Shown here: positions 1-8,653 of the stretch, in pieces
Position numbering within the stretch: the first letter of the stretch is position 1
Layout: every line of letters begins with the position of its first letter
Source of the DNA: DATBLE01 sp963734065
GTDB taxonomy: Bacteria; Actinomycetota; Thermoleophilia; Gaiellales; Gaiellaceae
DNA length: 64,000 nucleotides
Assembly (NCBI GenBank): GCA_963734065.1
Contig: CAVTFN010000004.1
Span: 186,001 to 250,000, forward strand
Reading direction: 5' to 3'
Position numbers and translations under genes: made by a program
Notes under the pieces: model-generated
What the model was told of the DNA's origin: nothing
What the model saw: only the letters and a program-made list of their open reading frames with translations
The model's database searches: none

Positions 1-2
1 CG

Positions 3-137
3 CTCGCCTACGGCCGGTCGGTCGACCTGGGGCCGATCCGCTGCGTCTCGGCCACGACCGGCGTCACCTGCCGCTACCGCACCGGGCGGCGCGTCGGCTT
101 CCTGATCGCCCGCGAGCGCTACGTCCTCTACCGCTAG
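3..137 (+). CDS. C-terminal end of a hypothetical protein (DUF6636-like tail), truncated by window edge
   Basis: An open frame runs in from the left edge and stops with TAG at 135-137, ten bases before the next start. The 44 visible residues read as a genuine protein end: a Cys in IRCVS, a second Cys in GVTC, then GRRVGFLIARERY. The Cys...GVTC...GF.I.RE.Y pattern resembles the C-terminus of the DUF6636 family of small secreted actinobacterial proteins; that is recognition by eye, not a search result. The start and any signal peptide lie outside the window, so function cannot be stated. Confidence 0.5.
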   Translation, partial: LAYGRSVDLGPIRCVSATTGVTCRYRTGRRVGFLIARERYVLYR

Positions 138-146
138 GCTCGGCCC

Positions 147-1163
147 GTGACGACCTGGGGGATCATCTCGACCGCCGACATCAACCGGCTGGTCATCCCA
201 CCGGCCCAGGAGTCGCCGGCGATCGACCTGGTCGCGGTCGCCAGCCGGACGCAGGAGCGCGCCGACGAGTACGCCGCGAAGTGGGGCATCCCGCGCGCGT
301 ACGGCTCGTACGAGGCGCTGCTCGCCGATCCGGAGATCGAGTGCGTCTACATCTCGCTGCCGAACACGATGCACACCGAGTGGTCGATCAAGTCGGTCGA
401 GGCCGGCAAGCACGTGCTGTGCGAGAAGCCGTTCACGCGGAACCCGGACGACGTCACCGCCGCCTGGGATGCGGCCGACCGCGCCGGCCGCATCCTGTCC
501 GAGGCGTTCATGTGGCGGCACAATCCGCAGACCTCACGGCTGCGCGGGCTGATCGACGACGGCGCGATCGGCGAGGTTCGGCTGATCCGGTCGGCGTTCT
601 CGTACTCGCTCTACGACGAGGACAACATCCGCCTGCGGCCCGACGTCGAGGGCGGCGCGCTGATGGATGTCGGGTGCTACTGCGTGAGCGGGTCGCGCCT
701 GGCGGCGGGTGCGGAGCCGGTGCGCGTGTTCGGGTCGGCGTGGTACGGCCCGAGCGGCACCGACTGGGTCTTCACCGGGTCGCTGCGCTTCCCCGGCGAC
801 GTGCTCGCGACGTTCGACTGCGGCACCGCGTTGCCGAACCGCGACGAGCTCGAGGTGGTCGGCAGCGAGGGCTCGCTGTTCCTGGACGATCCCTGGCACG
901 CGGGCACGCCGGTGATCGAGCTGCGCCGCGAGGGCGGGGTCGAGCGGATCGAGCACGAGCCGGCAAACTCGTACCGCCTCGAGCTGGAGAACATCGGCGC
1001 GGCAGCCGCCGGCGAGGCGGAGCTCCTGCTCGGCCGCGACGACGCGATGGGCCAGGCACGCACGCTCGAGGCGCTGCACCGCTCGGCTCAGAGCGGCGAG
1101 CCCGTCTCGCTGATGATGAGCACAGAGAGGGACAGGTCTGACAGACCTGTCCCCGGTTCCTAG
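147..1163 (+). CDS. Gfo/Idh/MocA family NAD(P)-dependent sugar or polyol dehydrogenase
   Basis: 338 residues with GTG start. The N-terminus opens with a Rossmann strand (WGIIST, residues 4-9), the family's catalytic EKP is at 93-95 inside CEKPF, and DVGCY at 174-178 marks the start of the C-terminal alpha/beta dimerisation domain. Members oxidise or reduce sugars, inositols and related polyols with NAD(P). The next gene, a lyxose-isomerase-like cupin, overlaps the stop by one base, so the pair is probably co-transcribed and acts on the same sugar. The last residues (RDRSDRPVPGS) are encoded by and just after a perfect 12-bp inverted repeat and are unlikely to belong to the conserved fold. Exact substrate unknown. 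Confidence 0.88.
   Translation: MTTWGIISTADINRLVIPPAQESPAIDLVAVASRTQERADEYAAKWGIPRAYGSYEALLADPEIECVYISLPNTMHTEWSIKSVEAGKHVLCEKPFTRNPDDVTAAWDAADRAGRILSEAFMWRHNPQTSRLRGLIDDGAIGEVRLIRSAFSYSLYDEDNIRLRPDVEGGALMDVGCYCVSGSRLAAGAEPVRVFGSAWYGPSGTDWVFTGSLRFPGDVLATFDCGTALPNRDELEVVGSEGSLFLDDPWHAGTPVIELRREGGVERIEHEPANSYRLELENIGAAAAGEAELLLGRDDAMGQARTLEALHRSAQSGEPVSLMMSTERDRSDRPVPGS
1129..1153. repeat. Perfect palindrome (GGGACAGGTCTG / CAGACCTGTCCC) at a gene 3' end
   Basis: Two 12-base arms, 1129-1140 and 1142-1153, are separated by one A. The element lies inside the last codons of the Gfo/Idh gene, ten bases before the stop. It resembles the GGGACAG-type palindromes at 1626, 11831, 60217 and 60290. It could fold as an RNA hairpin but has no T-run, so I do not call it a terminator. 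Confidence 0.8.
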
Positions 1164-1621
1164 TGGACGCCGCCAAGGCGCGCGAGCGGGCGGCGGCGAT
1201 GCTGGCCGAGGCCGGGATCGTGCTGACGCCGGCCGAGGGCGGCGCGATCGAAGTGGCCGACTTCGGGCTGGGCGACCTCGAGCGCTTGGGGTTGCAGATC
1301 GTGGTCTACGTGAACACGGATCGGGTCTGCGCGAAGGAGCTGGTCATGTTCCCGGGCCAGGAGTGTCCGGAGCACCGGCACCCGCCGGTCGACGGCGGGC
1401 CGGGGAAGGAGGAGACATTCCGCGTTCGGCGCGGCTCGGTGCGGCTCTGGGTCGACGGCGACGGCGAGGTCGTCCTCGGCCCCGGGGAGCAGCACACGAT
1501 CCCGCCCGACACGCTGCACCGGTTCCGGGCCGGCGACGAGGGCGCGATCGTGTCGGAGTTCTCGACCCGGAGCCGCGACGAATCCGACGTGTTCACGGAT
1601 CCGCGTGTCCGTAGGGTCTGA
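1163..1621 (+). CDS. D-lyxose/D-mannose-type sugar isomerase (cupin)
   Basis: 152 residues; the GTG start overlaps the preceding TAG by one base. The protein is a single cupin barrel with HRH at 71-73, GKEETF at 81-86 and a further His at 119, which match the metal-binding His/His/Glu/His set of D-lyxose ketol-isomerases. These enzymes interconvert D-lyxose with D-xylulose, and D-mannose with D-fructose. D-xylulose would feed the xylulokinase encoded at 9.7 kb. It is a little shorter than the usual 165-230 residues of the family. Coupling to the Gfo/Idh dehydrogenase suggests a common sugar pathway. Family assignment rests on motif pattern only. Confidence 0.75.
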   Translation: MDAAKARERAAAMLAEAGIVLTPAEGGAIEVADFGLGDLERLGLQIVVYVNTDRVCAKELVMFPGQECPEHRHPPVDGGPGKEETFRVRRGSVRLWVDGDGEVVLGPGEQHTIPPDTLHRFRAGDEGAIVSEFSTRSRDESDVFTDPRVRRV

Positions 1622-1624
1622 CCC

Positions 1625-2035
1625 TTAGGGACTGTCCCCGTCGGGGACAGTCCCTAGCCCTGCCGCCTCGATCGCGCGCCGAGCCAGCTCCTCGTCCACC
1701 TCGCCGGGCAAGCCGCTGACGCCGACCGCGCCGACGCGCGTCTCGCCGTCGAACGCTGCGACGCCGCCCTTGAAGAACGTGAAGAACGGGTCGAAGCTCG
1801 CCCGCTCGACCGGGTCGTCCGCGACCTTCGCCGCCAGCTCCGACGTCGCACGCGCATCGCTCCGAGCGGCCGTGTAGGCCTTCCGCTGGGCGTTCAGCCG
1901 CGTGTCCGGCGCGGCCGCGTCCATCGTCGCGGCAGCAACGACCTCACCGTGGGTGTCGGCGACGAAGACGGACACCGGCCCGGACGCTTCCGCGACCACG
2001 AACCGCACCACCGCCAAGGCCCGCTCCAGCTCCAT
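1625..2035 (-). CDS. GlcG/HbpS-like (heme-degrading-domain) protein
   Basis: 136 residues from an ATG at 2035. The pattern (ALAVVRFVVAEA at the start, then VFVADTHGEVV, LNAQRKAYTAA, FFKGGVAAFD and VGAVGVSG) is that of the small GlcG/HbpS/PduO-C fold, which binds heme or other small ligands and is often near glycolate or sugar genes. The frame stays open upstream to 2173, but that stretch is made of two palindromic repeats and does not look like protein, so I take 2035. No clear ribosome site precedes it. The final residues (GTVPDGDSP) are encoded by another palindrome, whose arm supplies the TAA stop. Biochemical role unknown. Confidence 0.72.
   Translation of the reverse strand: MELERALAVVRFVVAEASGPVSVFVADTHGEVVAAATMDAAAPDTRLNAQRKAYTAARSDARATSELAAKVADDPVERASFDPFFTFFKGGVAAFDGETRVGAVGVSGLPGEVDEELARRAIEAAGLGTVPDGDSP
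1626..1656. repeat. Perfect palindrome (TAGGGACTGTCCCCG / CGGGGACAGTCCCTA) at a gene 3' end
   Basis: Two 15-base arms with a single T between them, positions 1626-1640 and 1642-1656. It lies between two convergent genes and overlaps the stop codon and the last nine codons of the GlcG-like gene. It is the most perfect of the GGGAC-type palindromes in the window. Confidence 0.85.
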
Positions 2036-2042
2036 ACCGTCA

Positions 2043-2126
2043 TTCTTAACAGTGCCAGGCACGGTTAAGAAGGGGATCCGAACTTCCGCTCCGAGCAGGA
2101 TCTTTACCGTGCCTGGCACCGTTAGG
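2043..2126. repeat. Inverted pair of GTGCC-A-GGCAC palindromes upstream of the GlcG-like gene
   Basis: Copy one at 2043-2071 has arms TTCTTAAC / GTTAAGAA around GTGCCAGGCAC. Copy two, at about 2102-2126, carries the same core on the opposite strand (CCGTGCCTGGCAC). Each has a GATC just inside, so the two copies and the roughly 30 bases between them form a larger inverted structure. It occupies the region between the divergent GlcG-like and FG-GAP genes and may disturb or supply their promoters. Confidence 0.7.
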
Positions 2127-2182
2127 ACGGCGGCGCCGCCGACCGGAGCAAATCGCTCGGCCCGGAGTACCATGAGCAGCCC

Positions 2183-5100
2183 ATGAGCGCCCCCGCGCTA
2201 GCTGCCCCCGCCGGGCGGGCTCTGACCATCCGCGGACGTCCGTACCCGGTCATCCTCCCGAGGGTGAGCGACCCGCGGCTCCACCTGGCCGCGGTGATCA
2301 TCTCGCTCCAGGTCCTCGGTCAGGTCGCGTTCGACTTCCGGCTGTCGATCGCCCAGATCCTGATCGCGATCGGCACCTGCGCGCTCCTCGAGGTCGGGAT
2401 CGCGTTCTTCCGCCAGCACGTCCTGATGTGGCCGGCGAGCGCGATGCTGACCGGGAACGGCGTCGCCTTCGTCCTGCGCGTGCCCGGGACGGAGCACGGC
2501 GACTGGTGGAGCACGCACGGCTGGACGATCTTCGCCGGAACGGCCGCGGTCTCGCTGCTGTCGAAGTACGTGATCACCTTCCGCGGCTCGCACGTCTTCA
2601 ACCCGTCGAACTTCGGGCTCGTGCTCTGCTTCCTGCTGCTCGGGCCGGAGCACGCAGAGCCGCTCGACTTCTGGTGGGGCCCGATGACGGGGTGGCTCGC
2701 ACTGGCGCTCGCGATCATCGTCGGCGGCGGCCTGGCGATCCTGATCCGCCTTCGCCTGATCGTGATCGCAGTCGCCTTCTGGGCGACCTTCGCCGCTGCG
2801 CTCGCCGTGCTGATGGGCCTCGGCCACGCGTTCACCGCGCGCTGGCACCTCGGTCCGGTCACCGGACACTACTTCTGGTGGGTCCTCGTGACCTCTCCGG
2901 AGGTCCTGGTCTTCCTGTTCTTCATGATCACCGACCCGAAGACGACGCCGAAGTCGACGCGCGGTCGGATCGTCTACGCGGTCGCGATCGGCCTGCTCGG
3001 CGTGCTGCTGATCGCGCCGGCGCAGACCGAGTTCTGGGCAAAGGTGGCGCTCCTCGGCGCGCTGGCGATCGTCTGCGCAGCGCGACCGCTGCTGACACTC
3101 GTGCCTCGCATCCATCTCGACCGGCGCGTTCTCGTCGCGCTCGGCGCCGTGGCGCTCGTCGCCTACACGGGCGCGATCGCCGGCGCCGGGACCCGAGCGC
3201 GGCCCGCGACCACCGTCGCGCTGCTCGAACACACGGGGCGGCTTCCCCAGGTGACGATTCGGCCGTCGCGCCAGGTCCAGACCGTGCTCAGCCGGAAGGC
3301 GGCACACCGGATCGCAGCCGACCTCGTCGCCGACCTCCAGACGCAGACCGCGGCCCTGATCGGGCGGCGACCGGGCGCCCTCGCTCGTGCCTCGATCGGC
3401 GACGAACTGAATGCGCTGACTCGCCAGATCGACGCGGCAAAGGGCGGCCCGGTCGAAGTGCCGGCGTATCGGGTCGATCAAATGCACGTCCATCTCGAAC
3501 CGGGTCACGGCCAGGGCGGAGCGATCGCGGTTGCCAGGCTGGCAGGCTCGATGCAGCTTGCGAGCTATGCGGGGCCCAGGGGCACCTTGGTCAGACGGGA
3601 GGCGCCAACACCGTTGAACGAGACACTCGAGCTGCAGGTGGGAACGAAAGGCCGCTGGTTCGTTGCGCATGTCCGCAGCGGCCGGCCGATCGCGGTCATT
3701 CCGCCGACGAAAACGAGTGCTGCGTTGCTCGCTGCGGCCGCGAAGAGGTTCGCCGGGATCCGTCTCACCGACGTTGCACGGAAGGCCGGGGTGAACTTCA
3801 CGCAAGACGACTTCCACTTCGGGACCACCTATGACGTCCACTCGATGATGGGAGGCGGCCTCTGCTGGCTGGACTACAACAACGACGGCCGACTCGACCT
3901 CTTCGTCGTCAACTCGTACTCCGACGCGGACGCCGCCCGATGGCAAGGAAAGGGCGGGCTGCCGCGGAGCGCTCTCTTCGAGAACGTCGGCGGAGGCCGC
4001 TTCGCCGACGTCAGCGGCCGATCGCACGCGAACCCGGCCGTCCAGGGGAACGGTTGCGTCGCGGCCGACCTCAACGGTGACGGCCACACCGACCTTCTCG
4101 TCACGACGAACACCTACAACGTGCTCCTCTGGAACAACGGCGACGGGACGTTCACCGACGGCACCCACGCCGCCGGCATCGACGCGTTCGGCACCTTTGG
4201 CTGGCACACCGGCGCGGCCGTCGCGGACGTCAACGGCGACGGCCGGCCCGACATCTTCGTCTCCGGGTACGCCGACGTGAACGCCCCCTCGAAAGACCCG
4301 GCTGGATTCCCGTTGAACTACCAGGCGTTCCGCAACCTGCTCTACCTCAACGAGGGGGCCGACTCGCACGGGCACTCGAGGTTCAAGGACGTCGCGCTGA
4401 AGGCCGGCATCGAGACCAATCACGTCGACCGCAGCCTCGGCGCCGTGTTCACGGACGTGAACGGCGACGGCCGACCCGACCTCTACGTCGCGAACGACCT
4501 CGACCCGAACCGGCTCTACGTAAACGAGCCCGGCGGCCCCCTCGGCTTCCACTTCGTCGAGGAGGGCGCCGGGGCGGGCGTCGCCGATCCGAACGCCGGG
4601 ATGGGCGTCGCCGCCCAGGACTACTCGGGCGACGGCCGGCCCGACATCTTCGTGACGAACTCGCGTGGCCAGGGTCACGCCGCGTTCCAGTCGACCCCCG
4701 GCTTCACGTTCTCGAATGTCCGCTCCGTCTTCGCACCGGCCGTCGGCCTGGCGACCGGCTGGGGCGACACCTGGGTCGACCTCACGAACGACGGCCCGCT
4801 CGACCTGGTGCTGGCGAACGGCGCCATCCCGATCACGAACCTGGAGAAGGACGCCGCCGCACTTCAGATCCTGGCGAACGTCAAGGGCCGGTTTGCCAAC
4901 GTGAGCCCGACCGTCGGCATCCAATCGGGCCCGCTCGTCAACGGGCGCGGGGTAGCGGCAGCCGACTACGACAACGACGGTCGCGTGGACGTCGCCGTCA
5001 ACTCGATCGGGGGGAAGCTGATCCTCCTACACAACACGGGCCGCTCCGGGCACTGGCTCGATGTGCGCCTGGCGAAGTTCGCGCCGGGTGCGCTCGTGAC

Positions 5101-5299
5101 CGCCGTGCTCCCGGACGGCACCCGGCTCGTGCACGAGGTCCAGGCCGGTAGCAGCTACCTCTCCTCCGAGGACCCGCGCGCGCACTTCGGGCTCGGTGAC
5201 GCGACGACCGTGAAGCAACTCGATGTCCGCTGGCCGGACGGCAAGGTCACACGTCAGCGCGACATCGCCGCCGACCGGATCGTCACCGTCGCGCCGTAG
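2183..5299 (+). CDS. Membrane protein: NQR2/RnfD-like multi-span domain fused to FG-GAP (CRTAC1-type) repeats and ASPIC/UnbV
   Basis: 1038 residues. Residues 20-350 hold about nine hydrophobic spans, with a segment (FRGSHVFNPSNFG) reminiscent of the NQR2/RnfD/RnfE family. After a linker, seven calcium-binding FG-GAP/VCBS-type units follow, with DxNxDGxxDL cores near residues 563 (DYNNDGRLDL), 627, 680, 756, 811, 865 and 927. Residues 953-1036 form an ASPIC/UnbV tail (SGHWLDVRL, AGSSYLSSEDPRAHFGLG, VRWPDG). The repeats should lie outside the membrane as a beta-propeller. The start at 2183 is preferred because the ATG 11 bases upstream runs into a stop at once. It ends three bases from the convergent permease gene. 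Function unknown; a surface sensor, adhesin or redox-linked protein are all possible. Confidence 0.8.
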   Translation: MSAPALAAPAGRALTIRGRPYPVILPRVSDPRLHLAAVIISLQVLGQVAFDFRLSIAQILIAIGTCALLEVGIAFFRQHVLMWPASAMLTGNGVAFVLRVPGTEHGDWWSTHGWTIFAGTAAVSLLSKYVITFRGSHVFNPSNFGLVLCFLLLGPEHAEPLDFWWGPMTGWLALALAIIVGGGLAILIRLRLIVIAVAFWATFAAALAVLMGLGHAFTARWHLGPVTGHYFWWVLVTSPEVLVFLFFMITDPKTTPKSTRGRIVYAVAIGLLGVLLIAPAQTEFWAKVALLGALAIVCAARPLLTLVPRIHLDRRVLVALGAVALVAYTGAIAGAGTRARPATTVALLEHTGRLPQVTIRPSRQVQTVLSRKAAHRIAADLVADLQTQTAALIGRRPGALARASIGDELNALTRQIDAAKGGPVEVPAYRVDQMHVHLEPGHGQGGAIAVARLAGSMQLASYAGPRGTLVRREAPTPLNETLELQVGTKGRWFVAHVRSGRPIAVIPPTKTSAALLAAAAKRFAGIRLTDVARKAGVNFTQDDFHFGTTYDVHSMMGGGLCWLDYNNDGRLDLFVVNSYSDADAARWQGKGGLPRSALFENVGGGRFADVSGRSHANPAVQGNGCVAADLNGDGHTDLLVTTNTYNVLLWNNGDGTFTDGTHAAGIDAFGTFGWHTGAAVADVNGDGRPDIFVSGYADVNAPSKDPAGFPLNYQAFRNLLYLNEGADSHGHSRFKDVALKAGIETNHVDRSLGAVFTDVNGDGRPDLYVANDLDPNRLYVNEPGGPLGFHFVEEGAGAGVADPNAGMGVAAQDYSGDGRPDIFVTNSRGQGHAAFQSTPGFTFSNVRSVFAPAVGLATGWGDTWVDLTNDGPLDLVLANGAIPITNLEKDAAALQILANVKGRFANVSPTVGIQSGPLVNGRGVAAADYDNDGRVDVAVNSIGGKLILLHNTGRSGHWLDVRLAKFAPGALVTAVLPDGTRLVHEVQAGSSYLSSEDPRAHFGLGDATTVKQLDVRWPDGKVTRQRDIAADRIVTVAP

Positions 5300-5302
5300 C
5301 TC

Positions 5303-6567
5303 TTACCGACCCGCGCTGACCTGCAGCCTGCGCGCGACCGTGTCGAGAGTGACGGCGAGCAGGAGGATGATCCCGGTGACGATGTAGATGATGCTCGGCG
5401 AGTACCCGGCAATATTGAGTCCGTTCGAGACCGTAGCGAGCACGAGTGCTCCCAGGAACGCGCCCCGCACCTCGCCGCGGCCGCCGAAGAGGCTCACGCC
5501 GCCGATCACTGCAGCGGCGATCGCGTCGAGCAGCAGCTCTCCGCCGCCGAACGAGAGGGCGACCGATCGGATGTTGGCGGCGAGGATGATGCCGCCGATT
5601 GCGGCCATCCCGCTCGAGATCACGAAGACGATCGTCCGGATTCGCGGGACGTTGATGCCTGCGCGCCGGGCAGCCTCGGCGTTGCCACCCACGGCATAGA
5701 CGTGACGGCCGAAGGTCGTCCGCTTGGCGAGGAACGTCAGACCGACGAGGAAGATGACGACCAGCACACCGGCCAGCGGAAGACCAAGCGGCGTTCCCTG
5801 GACCTCCGCGTGGTTGCAGATGGCGACGGTCCCGAAGGCCGCGATCGCCACACCGATCACTTTCGCAACCGCGACCCCGAGCCTTTCGTTCGAGACACCT
5901 GCGCGCCGCCTGCGGAAGTAACCGCCGAGCACGAAGATGGTGTAGAGCACGGAGATCCCGGCCGCGATCAGCCAGCCTGCCAGGCGGCTGAAGCCGTAGG
6001 TAGCCGTGTAGTTGATCCAGCGGTCCTGGATGACGAGCGAGCCCGGTTTCTGCAGAATCCGCAAGATCACGCCCTGCCAGATCAGGAAGCCGGCGAGCGT
6101 GACGACGAACGACGGGACACCCACCCGCGCGATGATCGAGCCCTGCCCCAAGCCGATCACGGCGCAAATGGCAATGGCGGCCGGTATCGCCAGCAGCCCG
6201 CTGATCTGGTGCCCGCTGCCGGGCAGCTGGAGCTCGGCAACCGCGACGGCACCGATGCCGGCCACGTAGCTGATCGAGAGATCGATCTCCCCGATCAGGA
6301 GGACGAAGACGACGCCGAAGGCCAGCATCGCCGTCCCGGCCATCTGGATGAGAATGTTGTTGAAGTTGACCGCGGTGAAGAAGTTCGTCGACTTGAAGCT
6401 GAAGAAGACGACGATGAAGATGAGGCCGAGGACGATCGGCAGGACGCCGAGGTTCCCCGCCTTGAGGTTGTCGACGACGCGACGGATCTCGCCGGACGGC
6501 CCGGTCTGCTCCGCCTCGTCGGGTGCGGCGCCTCGGTCCTGGCCGACGACGTCGGCGTCCGTGGCGC

Positions 6568-6571
<4 letters not shown>
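5303..6571 (-). CDS. Sugar ABC transporter permease (XylH/RbsC family)
   Basis: 422 residues from a GTG whose first bases overlap the TGA of the ATPase gene (GTGA at 6571-6568). About ten hydrophobic spans are visible, and the family hallmarks IGEIDLSISYVAG and VIGGVSLFGGRGEVRGAFLG (the cytoplasmic loop contacting the ATPase) are present. Members move pentoses, ribose, fructose or similar sugars through the inner membrane. It is the last gene of a binding protein-ATPase-permease operon, divergent from an isomerase/xylulokinase operon, so xylose or a related pentose is the likely substrate. The frame is open further upstream, but that part is antisense-like shadow of the ATPase gene. Confidence 0.92.
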
Positions 6572-7353
<782 letters not shown>

Positions 7354-7377
7354 AGTCGCGGTTTCCTACCACAAAAC

Positions 7378-7411
7378 AGGTGGAGGCGCCCGGTCTGGGG
7401 CGCCTCCACCT
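7378..7411 (-). terminator. Intra-operon hairpin (partial terminator/attenuator) after the binding-protein gene
   Basis: Perfect 14-base arms AGGTGGAGGCGCCC (7378-7391) and GGGCGCCTCCACCT (7398-7411) with a six-base loop. On the transcribed minus strand the hairpin is followed by GTTTTGTGG, a short T-rich run. It lies between the binding-protein gene and the ATPase gene, a usual place for a structure that keeps binding-protein mRNA more abundant than that of the membrane components. Confidence 0.75.
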
Positions 7412-7443
7412 CGTTCGGTCCGGCTACGTGATGTGCCGGTCTA

Positions 7444-8511
7444 CTAGCAGTACTTCTTGAACTGGCCGACGCAGACGTCGCTCCTCTTGATGAACTTGTC
7501 CTGGTAGAGCTTGTTGACGTTCTTCTTCGTGATCCAGGTGACAGGAAGCGCGACCGTCGGCACCATCTTCTTGCCGTTGTTCCTGATCGTGGTCGTGGCC
7601 GGCTTCTTGCCGCGAATCAGCGCGATCGCAGCCGCAGCCGCCGCGTTCGCCTGCACGGGTACGGGCTTGTAGACCGTTCCAGTCTGCCAGCCGGAGATGA
7701 TGTACTGCGCACCCTCTACGGTCGCATCCTGCCCGCTGAGCGGGATCGGCTTCAGGTGCTTGGCCTTCAGCTGCGCGACCACGGCGCCGGCGATGTTGTC
7801 GTTCGCCGCGATCACTCCGTCGATCTTGTTGTTCGTCTTGACCAGCATCGCGGCGAAGACGCCGTTCGCCTCACCGTTGGCCGACCAGGCGGGCACGTAC
7901 TGCTGCGGGCCCTTCGCGATCTTCCCGCTCTTGAACATGGGGTTCAGGATGTCGTCGTTTCCGCTCTTGAACCAGGCGGCGTTCGTGTCGCACTGGCAGC
8001 CCCAGAGCTCGGCGACGACCGGCTTCGTCTTGCCCCTGAGGGCAGCGAGGACACCGGTGGCCTGAGCCCGTCCGACCTTGTTGCCGTCGAAGGTGATGTA
8101 GGCGGACGCGGGGCCATTGGGGACCAGGCGGTCGTAGTCGATCGCCTTGCCGCCCTTGTCGGTGAACGACTTCTCGATCGCCACGGCCGAGCCGGCATCG
8201 AGCATGGTCTCGATGACCACCTTCGCGCCGGCGGCCAGACACGCGGCAGCCTGTGCCTTCTGCTTCTGCGGGTCGTTCAGTGCGTTGTTGATCGAGTAGG
8301 TGACGTGTGCCGCCTTGAGCGCCTTGGCGATGTCGGGCGCGTCGAACTGCACCCAGCGGACGGACGAACTGGTGTCCGGCAGAAGGACGCAGACCTGGAT
8401 GCTTGCCTTCTTGCTCGAATTGCCGGCCGTCGCGACGGCGACGGCCACTGCGAGCGCAGCGACCGCGGCGACGAGCCCGACCGCGATCACCTTGCGAGAA
8501 ACCTTCTTCAC
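7444..8511 (-). CDS. Sugar ABC transporter substrate-binding protein (XylF/RbsB-like)
   Basis: 355 residues. A typical export signal spans residues 1-30 (MKK start, then a long run of Val and Ala, cleavage near ATAG). There is no lipobox Cys. The mature part follows the periplasmic-binding type 1 fold: VCVLLPDTSSSVRW, then DPQKQKAQAAACLAAGAKVV, and GVIAANDNIAGAVVAQLK and PLSGQDATVEGAQYI in the second lobe, which closely follow XylF. GTG start with a strong GGGAGGAG five to ten bases upstream. It delivers sugar to the permease encoded downstream. Pentose specificity is inferred from the neighbouring isomerase and xylulokinase. Confidence 0.92.
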   Translation of the reverse strand: MKKVSRKVIAVGLVAAVAALAVAVAVATAGNSSKKASIQVCVLLPDTSSSVRWVQFDAPDIAKALKAAHVTYSINNALNDPQKQKAQAAACLAAGAKVVIETMLDAGSAVAIEKSFTDKGGKAIDYDRLVPNGPASAYITFDGNKVGRAQATGVLAALRGKTKPVVAELWGCQCDTNAAWFKSGNDDILNPMFKSGKIAKGPQQYVPAWSANGEANGVFAAMLVKTNNKIDGVIAANDNIAGAVVAQLKAKHLKPIPLSGQDATVEGAQYIISGWQTGTVYKPVPVQANAAAAAAIALIRGKKPATTTIRNNGKKMVPTVALPVTWITKKNVNKLYQDKFIKRSDVCVGQFKKYC

Positions 8512-8653
8512 GTGCTCCTCCCTCTCTTGTCCTGACGAAACAGCGTGCCTGCGGTGGCGGGCTTTTCGCCCCTCTATCGGACGAAAGACTCCCGGATCGG
8601 TTTGAGTTCGTCAACTGGGACCGGCGATCGCCGCGCGCGATAGGCTCCGCCTC
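8512..8653. promoter_or_regulatory. Divergent promoter region between the sugar importer and the isomerase-kinase operon
   Basis: These 142 bases separate two divergently read operons of one pathway, so both promoters and any sugar-responsive operator must lie here. The importer's ribosome site (GGGAGGAG) is at its left end. I see no operator palindrome I would name. Confidence 0.45.

Noticed and set aside
2036..2173. An upstream extension of the GlcG-like gene starting at 2173
   Set aside because: The extra residues are encoded by the two palindromic repeats and match no expected domain sequence.
3200..3800. Long open frames opposite the FG-GAP gene and many other genes
   Set aside because: Arg/Ala/Pro-rich shadow frames caused by high GC; they show no domain pattern, and codon third positions fit the other strand.
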